From contig NZ_CP007451.1 of NCBI RefSeq assembly GCF_000626635.1, positions 2,861,501-2,925,500 on the forward strand: a stretch of DNA of 64,000 nucleotides, written 5' to 3'. This stretch comes from Draconibacterium orientale (GTDB lineage Bacteria > Bacteroidota > Bacteroidia > Bacteroidales > Prolixibacteraceae). Positions 37,018 to 46,024 of this stretch are shown here, in pieces. The translations under genes were made by a program, and so were the position numbers. The notes beneath the pieces were generated by a model. It was not told the origin of the DNA and did no database searches. It saw nothing but the letters and a program-made list of their open reading frames with translations. Positions within the stretch are counted from its first letter, which is position 1, and each line of letters opens with the position of its first letter.

Positions 37018-37938
37018 ATGAGAAAAATCTTAATAGCTACAGAAAAACCATTTGCCCCGGTTGCGGTAAAAAAAATCAGTAAAATTTTTGAGAAAGCCGG
37101 TTACGAGCTTCAGCTGCTCGAAAAATACACCGAAAAACAAGAACTGTTGGATGCTGTTGCCAATGTTGAGGCGGCCATTATTCGTAGTGATAAGTTCGAC
37201 AAGGAAGTGTTAAACGCAGGTAAAAACCTGAAAATTGTGGTACGGGCCGGTGCCGGTTACGACAATGTTGATCTTGATGCGGCAACCGTCAACAATATCG
37301 TGGTAATGAACACCCCCGGACAAAACTCGAATGCCGTAGCTGAGTTGGCCATCGGACTGGCCATTATGGGATTACGCGAAATGTATTCCGGAAAACCCGG
37401 TGGCGAAATGCGTGGCCGCACACTCGGATTACACGGTTTTGGTTACGTTGCCCGAAACGTTTTTCGCATTGCCCGTGCCATGGGAATGAAAGTAATTGTT
37501 TATACCCGTTACAGCAAAGGTGCTGCCGCAGCAATCGGACTGAAAGTTGCCAAATCGCTCGAAGACCTCTACGAAAAGAGCGATATCGTTTCCATTCACG
37601 TTCCGGCGCGTGGCGAGCACATTAAATCGGTAAGTTCAGAGGTTTTGTGCCACTTAAAAGATGGCAGCATTTTGGTAAACACCGCCCGAAAAGAAGTGAT
37701 TAATGAGCCCGATCTGGTAAAATGTATGGAAGAAAAACCCGGAATAAAATACATGTCGGATCTTACACCCGATTGCGAAGCTGAGTTTGAAGAGAAATTC
37801 CCGGGAAGATTTTTCTTTACACCTAAAAAAGCCGGTGCACAAACTGCCGAAGCCAACCTGAATGCAGGTCTGGCTGCCGCTCAGCAAATTGTCGATTTCT
37901 TTGAAAATGGCGACAACACACACCAGGTAAATAAATAG
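37018..37938 (+). CDS. serA: D-3-phosphoglycerate dehydrogenase (short form)
   Basis: NAD-dependent oxidation of 3-phosphoglycerate, first step of serine synthesis. 306 aa, without the C-terminal ACT domain. VVRAGAGYDNVDL, PGQNSNAVAELAIG, the dinucleotide fold LGLHGFGYVARNVF, and catalytic Arg in VNTARKEVINEPDL are visible. The usual catalytic His region reads TPKKAGAQTAEAN, with Lys in place of His; this replacement is shared by the Bacteroidota short SerA, so it is a lineage feature. Overlapping out-of-frame ATG at 37011 is rejected. Cytosolic. Confidence 0.92.
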   Translation: MRKILIATEKPFAPVAVKKISKIFEKAGYELQLLEKYTEKQELLDAVANVEAAIIRSDKFDKEVLNAGKNLKIVVRAGAGYDNVDLDAATVNNIVVMNTPGQNSNAVAELAIGLAIMGLREMYSGKPGGEMRGRTLGLHGFGYVARNVFRIARAMGMKVIVYTRYSKGAAAAIGLKVAKSLEDLYEKSDIVSIHVPARGEHIKSVSSEVLCHLKDGSILVNTARKEVINEPDLVKCMEEKPGIKYMSDLTPDCEAEFEEKFPGRFFFTPKKAGAQTAEANLNAGLAAAQQIVDFFENGDNTHQVNK

Positions 37939-38081
37939 CTTGTTTTGTGGCACTTCGTGATTCTTTGTGCCTCCTTTGTGCAACTTTGTGGTTAAAATTA
38001 GTGCGTAACATGTTACGTTAAGTCAAAGTTGCACAATGAATTATTTCTTTAAATAAATGTTACAAATAGAAACCGGATTTA

Positions 38082-38089
38082 TATTTTTG
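38082..38089 (+). promoter_or_regulatory. Putative -7 promoter element of the DUF1015 gene
   Basis: TATTTTTG 43 bp before the start codon. This suggests transcription independent of serCA. Confidence 0.4.
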
Positions 38090-38132
38090 GCAATATAAAA
38101 ATCTGGTTGTCTATAAATTTAAAATCAAAACA

Positions 38133-39383
38133 ATGGCGATAATAAAACCATTCAAAGGACTGCGTCCACAGAAAGAAATTGTTGAAGAACTGGCTTGTCT
38201 TCCTTACGATGTGATGAATTCGGAAGAAGCAGCCGTAATGGCTGAAGGAAAAGAAAAATCGTTACTTCGAATTACAAAAGCCGAAATTGAATGCCCGGGA
38301 GTGGAAGATATTCACTCGGAAACGGTGTATAACAAAGCCGTTGAAAATTTCAAAGCATTTCAGGAAAAAGGGTGGCTGCAAAGCGATGCCGAGGCCAAAT
38401 ATTATATTTATGCACAAACCATGAATGGGATAACACAGTACGGAATTGTAGGTGCTGCCGCCTGTGCCGATTACGAAAATGGCATTATTAAAAAGCACGA
38501 ACTTACCCGCCCTGAAAAAGAGGAAGACCGTATGGTTTTAACACGCTATCTGAATGCCAACATCGAACCGGTATTTTTTGCCTACAAAGCTGTGGCTGAA
38601 ATCGACGCAATTGTAGAAAACATTGTAAAAAGCAAAACTGCCGATTACGATTTTACCGCTGAAGACGGATTTGGTCACCATTTCTGGACCATCGACGATG
38701 CAGAAACAAATGTCAAACTGGAGCAACTTTTTGAAGAGAAAGTTCCGTTTACATACGTGGCCGACGGTCATCACCGAACTGCAGCAGCAGCACGAATTGG
38801 TGCCGAAAAAACGGGGCAGAATCCAAATCATAAAGGCGATGAGGAATACAACTATTTTATGGCGGTACACTTCCCCGATAACCAATTGCAGATTATCGAT
38901 TACAACCGCGTGGTAACCGACTTGAACGGATTATCAGAAGTTGATTTCCTTGCTGAGCTTTCGAAAGGTTTCGACGTGGAGAACATGGGAACTGAGATCT
39001 TTAAACCATCGGCATTGCACGAATTCAGTTTGTACATGGCCGGAAGCTGGTATAAACTAACTGCTAAAGAAGGAACTTACGATGATTCAGACCCGATTGG
39101 AATTCTGGATGTAACCATCCTTTCTAACCAGGTGCTCGATCCGATTTTGGATATCAAAGATTTGCGTACGTCAAAACGTATCGACTTTGTGGGAGGTATT
39201 CGTGGTTTGGCAGAGCTGAAACGCCGTGTTGATTCGGGCGAAATGAAAGCAGCTTTTGCGTTGTACTCTGTTTCCATGCAGCAACTGATAAACATTGCCG
39301 ACAGCGGAAACATTATGCCGCCAAAAACAACCTGGTTCGAACCCAAATTGCGCTCGGGTTTGGTTATTCATAAATTAGACTAA
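38133..39383 (+). CDS. DUF1015 family protein
   Basis: 416 aa, soluble, function unknown. Recognisable family patterns: N-terminal IKPFKGLRPQKEIVEELACLPYDV (read as FKGLRPQ / LPYDV), KKHELTRPEKEEDRM, and the VADGHHRTAAAARIG motif with a Glu/Asp-rich neighbourhood, followed by the C-terminal VGGIRGLAEL. The family commonly sits with serC-serA, as here, suggesting a role connected to serine metabolism (inference). A terminator follows at 39454. Confidence 0.85.
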   Translation: MAIIKPFKGLRPQKEIVEELACLPYDVMNSEEAAVMAEGKEKSLLRITKAEIECPGVEDIHSETVYNKAVENFKAFQEKGWLQSDAEAKYYIYAQTMNGITQYGIVGAAACADYENGIIKKHELTRPEKEEDRMVLTRYLNANIEPVFFAYKAVAEIDAIVENIVKSKTADYDFTAEDGFGHHFWTIDDAETNVKLEQLFEEKVPFTYVADGHHRTAAAARIGAEKTGQNPNHKGDEEYNYFMAVHFPDNQLQIIDYNRVVTDLNGLSEVDFLAELSKGFDVENMGTEIFKPSALHEFSLYMAGSWYKLTAKEGTYDDSDPIGILDVTILSNQVLDPILDIKDLRTSKRIDFVGGIRGLAELKRRVDSGEMKAAFALYSVSMQQLINIADSGNIMPPKTTWFEPKLRSGLVIHKLD

Positions 39384-39453
39384 ACATTAAAAGTCAAAGG
39401 ACGTCTTCTTTCAAAAAGATGACATCCTTACAGCATGAGCAAAAAATAGTATA

Positions 39454-39485
39454 TCCCGGTTTGTCAGTTGGCAGACCGGGATTTT
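39454..39485 (+). terminator. Intrinsic terminator after the DUF1015 gene
   Basis: tcccggtttg (39454-39463) pairs with cagaccggga (39472-39481), one G-T, and is followed by tttt. Confidence 0.75.
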
Positions 39486-39550
39486 GCTTTTCATGTGTGT
39501 ACGCGCTTAGCGCATTTTGCTCTCCAAAACACATTGAAGATAATAGATCG

Positions 39551-39690
39551 AAAGTTCACGGAGAGGACGCAAAGTTTTCGTAAAGCGCCTATTTTAGACT
39601 CTTCCGGATAGATATCTTTGCGGACTTTGCGCTTCTTCTTCTTCTTTTCTTTGCGTGAAACGATAATTTCCTCATTGCATTCCTGTTTGA
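39551..39690. repeat. Dispersed intergenic repeat, copy B
   Basis: Related to 35352-35460: ttcacg near the left end, gacgcaaag, then ctttgcgcttcttctt, ttttctttgcg and gaaacgat. Lies upstream of the receiver/ATP-grasp gene. A shorter relative (tttgtggcacttcgtg ... actttgtggtta) lies at 37945-37996. Confidence 0.6.
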
Positions 39691-39778
39691 TATTTCAGTG
39701 AGTCATGAATGTTTTTTCCACCTGTCATTCTTCAAAAACCAAAATTTCCCTAACTTCAAAAGCTAAATTTGATCAGTA

Positions 39779-42754
39779 ATGGACATCGACAATATATCTT
39801 TATCTACCATTTACAAAAAGCGCAAAAACGACCGCGATATTTTCCAGGAATTAATGCCCACCAAAGTAAAAGAAGTGCTGCTGGTGGCTACGCTTTACGA
39901 CTCGTATTCTATTGTTCGCGAAGGGCAGTTCAGCGATAAAATATTTGGCGAATACCTGCAATTAAACCTCTATGCAGCGCCGCGTTTTACCAGTGTGCAT
40001 ACCCAGGAAGAGGCTTTGTTGATTTTGCAACACCGCGATTTCGATTTGATAATTGTGATGGCCGGAATGGACAAAAATACACCGGTTAAAACAGCCCGCG
40101 CTATCCGAAATGTGCGCCCGGCAGTGCCTTTGCTGTTGTTGGTGAATAATAATGCCGACTTGCGTTTCTTCCAGGCCGAGCGCCGAAAACTCGATTTTAT
40201 CGACCGCATTTTTGTGTGGAACGGCAACTCGAATGTTTTTATGGCCATGATCAAATACATCGAGGACAAAAGCAATGTGGCACGCGATACGCAAAACGGT
40301 AGCGTTCGGATAATTCTTTTGGTGGAAGATAGTATTCAGTATTACTCGCGCTACCTGCCAATGCTTTACACCACGGTAATGACCCAAACTCAGGTTTTGG
40401 TGAATGAGGATGCTACTGATGAGTTGCATAAAATTTTACGCATGCGCGCTCGGCCAAAAGTAATTTTGGTTGACAATTACGAGGAGGCGGTGAAATTTAT
40501 TAACAGCTACCGACGGTATATGCTTTGTGTAATTTCGGATGTGAAATTTGAACGAAATGGAGTAGAAGACGAAGATGCGGGTATCGATTTGCTGAAGTTT
40601 ACGCAAACTACCCGAAAATTCCCGATTCCCCTGCTTTTGCAATCGCACGATATTTCGAATGCGCAACGCGCCAAAGAGGTGGGGGCCGATTTTATCAATA
40701 AAAACTCGGAGAGCCTGTCGATGGACATTTTCAATTTCCTGTACCGGCGACTGGGATTCGGAAACTTTGTTTTTAAAGGCATGGACGGTTTGCCCATTGC
40801 GCAGGCAAAAAATCTGGTAGAGTTCCAGGAAAAATTCAGGGATATTCCTGAAGAATCGTTGCAATACCACGGAAGCCGAAACTCTTTCTCCACCTGGCTA
40901 ATGGCGCGTGGCGAAATCAATCTGGCTGAATTGCTGATGCCGATTCAGATGTCGGATTTTGATTCGCCCGAAGAACTGCGACAATTCTGCCTCGATAGTT
41001 TTAAAAAAATACGTTTCGAACGCTTGCGGGGTACCATTGTAAATTTCGACTCGGAGTTTGTGTCGTCAAGCCGGTTTATTGTGCGTATGGCAAAAGGATC
41101 GCTGGGCGGCAAGGGGAGAGGTATTGCTTTTATTTGCAATTTTATCGAGAACATCGACTTTGCGAAATTGATCCCTGAGATGAATATCCGTATTCCGTCA
41201 ACATCGATTATTGGTGCGCTGGAGTTCGATAAGTTTATTGAAACCAACAACCTGTACGACGATATTTATTCGTTTAACGATTATAGCGCCATCCGAAAAC
41301 ATTTTCTGGAATCGGAGTTCGATGATAAGATCCGAAAAAGGCTGATCGAATACCTTAAAAAGATTAAAAGGCCGCTGGCAGTGCGCTCGTCGGGATTGTT
41401 CGAAGATTCGTTGCTGCAACCCTTTTCGGGTGTTTATGCCACTTACCTTATTCCGAATAATCATCCCGATTTGGAGGTGCGTTACCAGCATCTTGAAATG
41501 GCCATTAAGCTGGTTTACTCCAGTATTTTTACCGAATCGGCACAGGCGTATTTCGATGCGGTAAACTACAAAATTGAAGAGGAAAAAATGGCGGTGGTCA
41601 TTCAGGAAGTGATTGGCCACGAGTACAACGATAAATATTACCCTACGCTTTCGGGCGTGGCGCAGTCGTATAATTATTATCCCATTGCCTACATGGAACC
41701 CGACGATGGTTTTTCGGTTGCGGCCGTTGGCCTCGGAATGTATGTGGTTGGTGGCGAAAATTCGTTCCGTTTTTGTCCGAAATATCCAAACTTAAATGCT
41801 TCGTCGTTAAAAGATCAGTTACGCGATACGCAGAAACAGTTTTATGCCATCGATTTGTCGAATCCTGATTTTGACCTGGCGAGCGACGGCGAAAATGCCG
41901 CCATCAAAAAATACCGCATCAAAGAAGCCGAAAAAGATGGAACACTGGAACATTCGGCATCTACTTATTTTATCGAAAATGACGATCTGATACCGGGAAT
42001 ACAGGGGCCGGGGCCAAAGGTTATTGATTTTGCCAATATATTAAAGTACAACCATCTGCCACTTGCCGATGTGTTGCAGTTGCTGCTAAAACTGTTTAAG
42101 GAAGCCATGGGGTCGCCGGTGGAAATTGAATATGCCATAGATTTGGAGCCGGCAGAAAACGGCAAACCAACGCTTTATTTACTGCAGATAAAACCACTTA
42201 TCCGCATCGAGGAACAGGTGGAAGTAGATATTGAAATGGTGGATGACGACAAAGTGTTTATGTATGCCGAGCACGGAATGGGCAATGGTAAAATAAAGGA
42301 TATTTACGATGTGGTTTTTGTCGATCCGGATAAGTTCGACAAGATGAAAACCCGGCAAATGGCGCAGGATATCAGTGTTTTGAACGACTGGTTTGATGAG
42401 CAGGAACGCCCGTATATTCTTATCGGGCCGGGGCGCTGGGGATCACGTGATCCGTTTACCGGAATCCCGGTGCTGTGGGCGCACATCTCAAAAGCCAAAA
42501 TTATTGTAGAAATGGGCTTGCCCGATTTTCCGCTCGATGCTTCGCTGGGCTCGCACTTCTTCCACAATGTAACGTCAATGAATGTGGGCTACTTTTCGGT
42601 GCCACACAATTCTCGCACTGCAAAACTAAAAATGGAGGCATTGAAAGAACAGCCGGTGCTTCACGAAACCGAATTTATAAAACATGTGCAGTTTGAACAA
42701 CCACTTACCATTTTAATGAACGGGCGCGACCGACGTGTTTTGATTCACTGCTAA
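39779..42754 (+). CDS. Receiver-domain / PEP-pyruvate-binding (PPDK_N) ATP-grasp fusion protein
   Basis: 991-aa cytosolic protein. Residues 1-165 form a degenerate receiver-like domain (VLLVATLYDSYS, LIIVMAGMDKN, no phospho-acceptor Asp). Residues 176-320 form a second receiver with acidic pair E183/D184 (LLVEDS), probable phospho-acceptor D254 (VISDVKF), Ser/Thr position and conserved Lys (INKNS, about 308). From about 430 a PPDK-N/PEP-synthase ATP-grasp follows: KRPLAVRSSGLFEDS, VVIQEVIGHEY, VEIEYAIDLEP, LLQIKPL. The C-terminal 150 residues (GPGRWGSRDPFTGIPV, DASLGSHFFHN) are conserved in this type but not in PPDK. No phosphohistidine (TSHA) or TIM-barrel domain, so it is not a PEP synthase. 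Substrate unknown. Confidence 0.8.
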   Translation: MDIDNISLSTIYKKRKNDRDIFQELMPTKVKEVLLVATLYDSYSIVREGQFSDKIFGEYLQLNLYAAPRFTSVHTQEEALLILQHRDFDLIIVMAGMDKNTPVKTARAIRNVRPAVPLLLLVNNNADLRFFQAERRKLDFIDRIFVWNGNSNVFMAMIKYIEDKSNVARDTQNGSVRIILLVEDSIQYYSRYLPMLYTTVMTQTQVLVNEDATDELHKILRMRARPKVILVDNYEEAVKFINSYRRYMLCVISDVKFERNGVEDEDAGIDLLKFTQTTRKFPIPLLLQSHDISNAQRAKEVGADFINKNSESLSMDIFNFLYRRLGFGNFVFKGMDGLPIAQAKNLVEFQEKFRDIPEESLQYHGSRNSFSTWLMARGEINLAELLMPIQMSDFDSPEELRQFCLDSFKKIRFERLRGTIVNFDSEFVSSSRFIVRMAKGSLGGKGRGIAFICNFIENIDFAKLIPEMNIRIPSTSIIGALEFDKFIETNNLYDDIYSFNDYSAIRKHFLESEFDDKIRKRLIEYLKKIKRPLAVRSSGLFEDSLLQPFSGVYATYLIPNNHPDLEVRYQHLEMAIKLVYSSIFTESAQAYFDAVNYKIEEEKMAVVIQEVIGHEYNDKYYPTLSGVAQSYNYYPIAYMEPDDGFSVAAVGLGMYVVGGENSFRFCPKYPNLNASSLKDQLRDTQKQFYAIDLSNPDFDLASDGENAAIKKYRIKEAEKDGTLEHSASTYFIENDDLIPGIQGPGPKVIDFANILKYNHLPLADVLQLLLKLFKEAMGSPVEIEYAIDLEPAENGKPTLYLLQIKPLIRIEEQVEVDIEMVDDDKVFMYAEHGMGNGKIKDIYDVVFVDPDKFDKMKTRQMAQDISVLNDWFDEQERPYILIGPGRWGSRDPFTGIPVLWAHISKAKIIVEMGLPDFPLDASLGSHFFHNVTSMNVGYFSVPHNSRTAKLKMEALKEQPVLHETEFIKHVQFEQPLTILMNGRDRRVLIHC

Positions 42755-42893
42755 GGGTTTAGTGCATATGGAGGAGCGGATTGTCGCCCGATTACCTGTC
42801 CGCATGGCTAGAGGAATCAGGAGAGAATCTGCCGTAACTAAAGCTGCAGAGCCCTATCATGCTTTAAGACCACTTGGTATAAGCTGGCTTTGT

Positions 42894-43544
42894 TTAAAAG
42901 TTGCTAATGTACCATTTGTTAAGTCTCTTAACCAAATGCATTTGTTCAAGTTTATTAGAAGAAGGACCAAATGCTATTTCTATAATCGCGGTACTATCAT
43001 TGGTGCTTATGTTGTTCATAATTCGACCATTTTTAAATTGCTCTGCCATTTCTTTCTGGCTTTCACTTGGTAACATTTCAATCATGCAGATTGAAAAAGC
43101 ATCATTATCGTATTCACCATAGGGGTCTAGTAAGTATCTCATTTTAGAATAATCTTCAGTTTTAGCAGCTTGAAAAATCTGTTCAATTGTTCCTTCTGGT
43201 GTGTTTTGGAATTCAAAAGACTGGAACATATTAGATAATGCAATTTCATTCTCAATTCTAGATTTCATAAATTCAATTTGACTAATAAGCTGTTTTTGTT
43301 CTGCAAGTTGAGTTTCTTTTTCTGTCTGAGTTCTACCTAGTTGCCATTCATTAATCTTTGCCAGTTTTTGTTTCTGTGATGAAAGGTTTTCTTCAAGGGG
43401 CTTTAAGATATTATTCAGTTTCGTAATTTTCAATGATTTTCCTACTTCAATTTTTTCTTTATGTATTCTTTCAATTTCCGCTTGGTTAGAATTGCAGTAG
43501 CATAGTGTAACAATCGCAATAATTGCAAATAAATTTTTTTTCAT
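42894..43544 (-). CDS. Putative lipoprotein with coiled coil, DUF4878-like C-terminus
   Basis: 216 aa. An N-terminal hydrophobic segment (FAIIAIVTLCYC) ends in a Cys that could be a lipobox, though Tyr at -1 is unusual. Residues 25-100 are charged and helical (coiled coil: KPLEENLSSQKQKLAKIN, ETQLAEQKQLISQIEF). The second half (TPEGTIEQIFQAAKTEDYSKMRYLL ... ending KRLNKWYISNF) resembles DUF4878/NTF2-like folds, tentatively. The gene is more AT-rich than its neighbours, and lies beside a repeat-rich region, suggesting accessory DNA. Confidence 0.55.
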   Translation of the reverse strand: MKKNLFAIIAIVTLCYCNSNQAEIERIHKEKIEVGKSLKITKLNNILKPLEENLSSQKQKLAKINEWQLGRTQTEKETQLAEQKQLISQIEFMKSRIENEIALSNMFQSFEFQNTPEGTIEQIFQAAKTEDYSKMRYLLDPYGEYDNDAFSICMIEMLPSESQKEMAEQFKNGRIMNNISTNDSTAIIEIAFGPSSNKLEQMHLVKRLNKWYISNF

Positions 43545-43900
43545 GTTAATTTATTTATGTGAAGTTTTAAGTTTTTCGAATAGCTTGCTTATAACCTATG
43601 TGCATGTGTAAGGTGTAACACATGTTTTTGCATTGTATATGCATGTAATCTGTCGCTGTACAGGTTTTTATTGTGTGGGAACACACTGGTTTGGGGTGTT
43701 GTTTTGTGTAGATTAAAATTCAATGTATTCGGCAATTTTGGTTTTAAGGCATTAAATAGAATTGTTTTTTTGTAATAATTTAAAAAACGGTTTGGTGGCC
43801 TAAACTATTAATTAAAGGGCTGTAAGATAATTGGTGGAATAAAAACTATTTATAGGGGATGTTGCCATATGCACATCCCGTTTTTTGTGCAGAGGATTCC

Positions 43901-43920
43901 TCCCGATGTTTCAATCGGGA
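43901..43920. repeat. TCCCGAT palindrome, copy 1
   Basis: tcccgat-gtttca-atcggga: 7-bp stem, 6-nt loop. Identical 20-mers occur at 43978 and 44201; relatives with other loops at 47711 and 59305. Confidence 0.85.
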
Positions 43921-43977
43921 CAGGCACTTCGCCAAAGGGGGACTAAACAGCCGCGTCCTCTTCTGTAAAAGGAGGTG

Positions 43978-43997
43978 TCCCGATGTTTCAATCGGGA
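43978..43997. repeat. TCCCGAT palindrome, copy 2
   Basis: Same 20-mer as at 43901, loop gtttca; followed by cggagga as at other copies (cgg/cagg). Confidence 0.85.
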
Positions 43998-44073
43998 CGG
44001 AGGATTCAGATTACTTCTCCCGACTCGTTTCACTCCTCGCGATCGTAATGACAGCGAACGGTGAGAAGTCAGG

Positions 44074-44125
44074 GCAGCGGACAACAAACAATCGTGCCGG
44101 GGCGAATCATGTCATTGTCCGCTGC
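44074..44125. repeat. 11-bp-arm inverted repeat
   Basis: gcagcggacaa (44074-44084) and ttgtccgctgc (44115-44125) are exact reverse complements around 30 nt. Confidence 0.75.
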
Positions 44126-44200
44126 CGGCAATACTCACTAAACCGGGTCTTTGCGAGGGAGGAACGACCGAAGCAATCTTACCAATTCCCCTTTGATTCC

Positions 44201-44220
44201 TCCCGATGTTTCAATCGGGA
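44201..44220. repeat. TCCCGAT palindrome, copy 3
   Basis: Third identical 20-mer (loop gtttca), preceded by gattcc and followed by cgg like copy 1. Confidence 0.85.
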
Positions 44221-44427
44221 CGGTGCTCCGTCAATTCCCGGCAGCTGATGATTCTCCGTAATGGATGTTTTTATGCTCATTCTTACCCCGATTAACATTC
44301 AATTAACCCTCCAATAAATTCAATCATCATTTTAGTGCTTAAAAATAGTTCTCAGATTTCCTGAAAACAGGCGTTTCCGGTGAGTTTTCCTGGAGTTATT
44401 TCATAAAAATGAGGCAAAATATTTTAA

Positions 44428-44445
44428 TCCGTTAACGTTAACGGA
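44428..44445. promoter_or_regulatory. LacI-type operator upstream of uxaB
   Basis: tccgttaac-gttaacgga is a perfect 18-bp palindrome with the central CG pair typical of LacI/GalR-family operators. It lies 15 bp upstream of the -7 box at 44460, overlapping the -33 region, so binding would repress. No LacI-family gene is in the window. Confidence 0.7.
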
Positions 44446-44459
44446 AAACATTAAAAAAT

Positions 44460-44467
44460 TATATTTG
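44460..44467 (+). promoter_or_regulatory. -7 promoter element of uxaBA
   Basis: TATATTTG matches TAnnTTTG; predicted start near 44474, 48 bp before the uxaB start codon. Confidence 0.6.
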
Positions 44468-44521
44468 CCCGCTCAAAACAAAGAGTAAAGTGCTAATTAC
44501 ACCTGTAAAATAAGATTAGAG

Positions 44522-46024
44522 ATGATGAAGAAATTAAATCGAACCAACGCAACTGAAACAACAAGTTACCCAACACGCATACTTCAGTTTGGAGAAGGAA
44601 ACTTTTTACGAGCTTTTACCGACTGGATCGTTGATAAAATGAACAAAGAAATCGGTTTTAATGCTGGTGTTGATGTGGTGCAGCCACTGCCAAACGGTAT
44701 GGTTGATATGCTAAACGATCAGGACGGACTTTACCACGTTTACCTGAAAGGGATTAAAAACGGAAAGCCGGTAACCGAGTTTTCGCTGATTGACTGTATC
44801 AATAAAGGCATCAATCCGTACAGCGAGTTTGAATCGTACAAAGAAAGTATACTGAATCCCGATTTGCGTTTTGTGTTTTCGAACACCACTGAAGCCGGTA
44901 TCAGCTGGGAAGATAGCGACACGCTGGATATGGCGCCGCAGAATTCGTTTCCGGCGAAAGTGGCGGCAATGTTATACATGCGCTACAAAGAATTTGATGG
45001 CGACAAATCAAAAGGTTTGATCTTTTTTGCCTGCGAGCTGATCGACCGTAACGGCGATATGCTGAAGAAATTCGTTTTGCAACATGCCGAAAAATGGAAT
45101 CTTGGCAACGATTTTATCAGCTGGGTGAATGAAGCCTGTTGTTTCTGCAGCACACTGGTTGACCGTATTGTTCCGGGATTTCCAAAAGATGAGATCAAAG
45201 AAATTCAGGAGGAACTGGGCTACGAAGATAACCTGGTTGTAGTTGGCGAATATTTTCACCTGTGGGTAATTGAAGCGCCGGAATGGGTGCAGGATGAATT
45301 TCCTGCTGAAAAGGCCGGTTTGGAGGTGAAGTTTGTAAAAGACATGAAACGTTTCCGCGAGCAAAAAGTACAGGTGCTGAATGGCTGCCACACCGGAAGT
45401 TATGCTGTGTCGTACCTGAGCGGAATTGAAACCGTGCGTGATGCCTACGAAAACCTTGAGGTGGGTAGTTTTATGAAAGAACTGGTTTACGACGAAGTGT
45501 TGACCGTTCTGGATGGAACAGAAAAGGAACTAAAGAAATTTGCCAACAAGATTCTGGAGCGTTTTGCCAATCCGTTTATTCGTCACCAATGGCAAAGTAT
45601 TGCCTTAAATGCCATGTCGAAATGGGAAACACGAAACCTGCCTTCACTGATTAACTTCGAACAAAAACACGGCATGTTGCCACAAAAGTTGGTGTTCTCG
45701 CTGGCTGCCATGATAGCGTATTTTAAAGGCGAGGCCAATGGCGAAGCCTACAACGTGCAGGATGATGAGTGGATTGTTGATTTCTACAAAGAAGCCTGGG
45801 CCGAATGCGACGGTCGTCCGATTTCAATCTACAATTTGTGCGAAAAAGTATTGAGCCTTGATAAAGTTTGGAAGCAAAACCTGAATGAAATTCCAAACCT
45901 TACGATTACCGTTAGTCACTACCTGTTCCTGATTACGCAGGTGGGAATGAAAAAAGCGGTTAAAGCGGTATTAAGCGAAGACAATCCGCTGATGCAGATC
46001 ACCATTGATAAGATGAGCAATTAA
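44522..46024 (+). CDS. uxaB: Tagaturonate reductase
   Basis: NAD-dependent reduction of D-tagaturonate to D-altronate in galacturonate catabolism. 500 aa, mannitol-dehydrogenase superfamily: N-terminal Rossmann segment ILQFGEGNFLRAFTDWIVD, FSNTTEAGISW, the VLNGCHTGSYAVSYLSG region and the C-terminal helical domain (RHQWQSIALNAMSKW). Start is the first ATG of a tandem ATGATG. Adjacent to uxaA and governed by a LacI-like operator. The upstream isomerase (uxaC) and kdgK/kdgA are not in the window. Confidence 0.93.
   Translation: MMKKLNRTNATETTSYPTRILQFGEGNFLRAFTDWIVDKMNKEIGFNAGVDVVQPLPNGMVDMLNDQDGLYHVYLKGIKNGKPVTEFSLIDCINKGINPYSEFESYKESILNPDLRFVFSNTTEAGISWEDSDTLDMAPQNSFPAKVAAMLYMRYKEFDGDKSKGLIFFACELIDRNGDMLKKFVLQHAEKWNLGNDFISWVNEACCFCSTLVDRIVPGFPKDEIKEIQEELGYEDNLVVVGEYFHLWVIEAPEWVQDEFPAEKAGLEVKFVKDMKRFREQKVQVLNGCHTGSYAVSYLSGIETVRDAYENLEVGSFMKELVYDEVLTVLDGTEKELKKFANKILERFANPFIRHQWQSIALNAMSKWETRNLPSLINFEQKHGMLPQKLVFSLAAMIAYFKGEANGEAYNVQDDEWIVDFYKEAWAECDGRPISIYNLCEKVLSLDKVWKQNLNEIPNLTITVSHYLFLITQVGMKKAVKAVLSEDNPLMQITIDKMSN

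Larger units (their letters stand above)
43545..44427. other. Repeat-rich non-coding region
   Basis: About 880 bp with no convincing gene. The first 300 bp have several small hairpins (catgtgt/acacatg near 43601-43623; gtgtg/cacac near 43674-43688). 43860-44240 holds three TCCCGAT palindromes and a long inverted repeat (44074-44125), plus sequence resembling the widespread 'CTCGCAATGACG' intergenic repeat. An open frame across this part only translates the repeats. Confidence 0.7.

Noticed and set aside
37018-37938. Loss of catalytic His in SerA as a sign of inactivation
   Set aside because: Lys at this place (PKKAGAQ) is the rule in short Bacteroidota SerA proteins.
43901-44220. CRISPR array from three identical 20-mers
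   Set aside because: Spacings are 77 and 223 bp, the 20-mers are short palindromes and no cas gene is near.
43859-44248. 129-codon open frame over the repeat block
   Set aside because: It simply translates the three TCCCGAT palindromes (SRCFNRD-like repeats) and has no composition typical of a protein.
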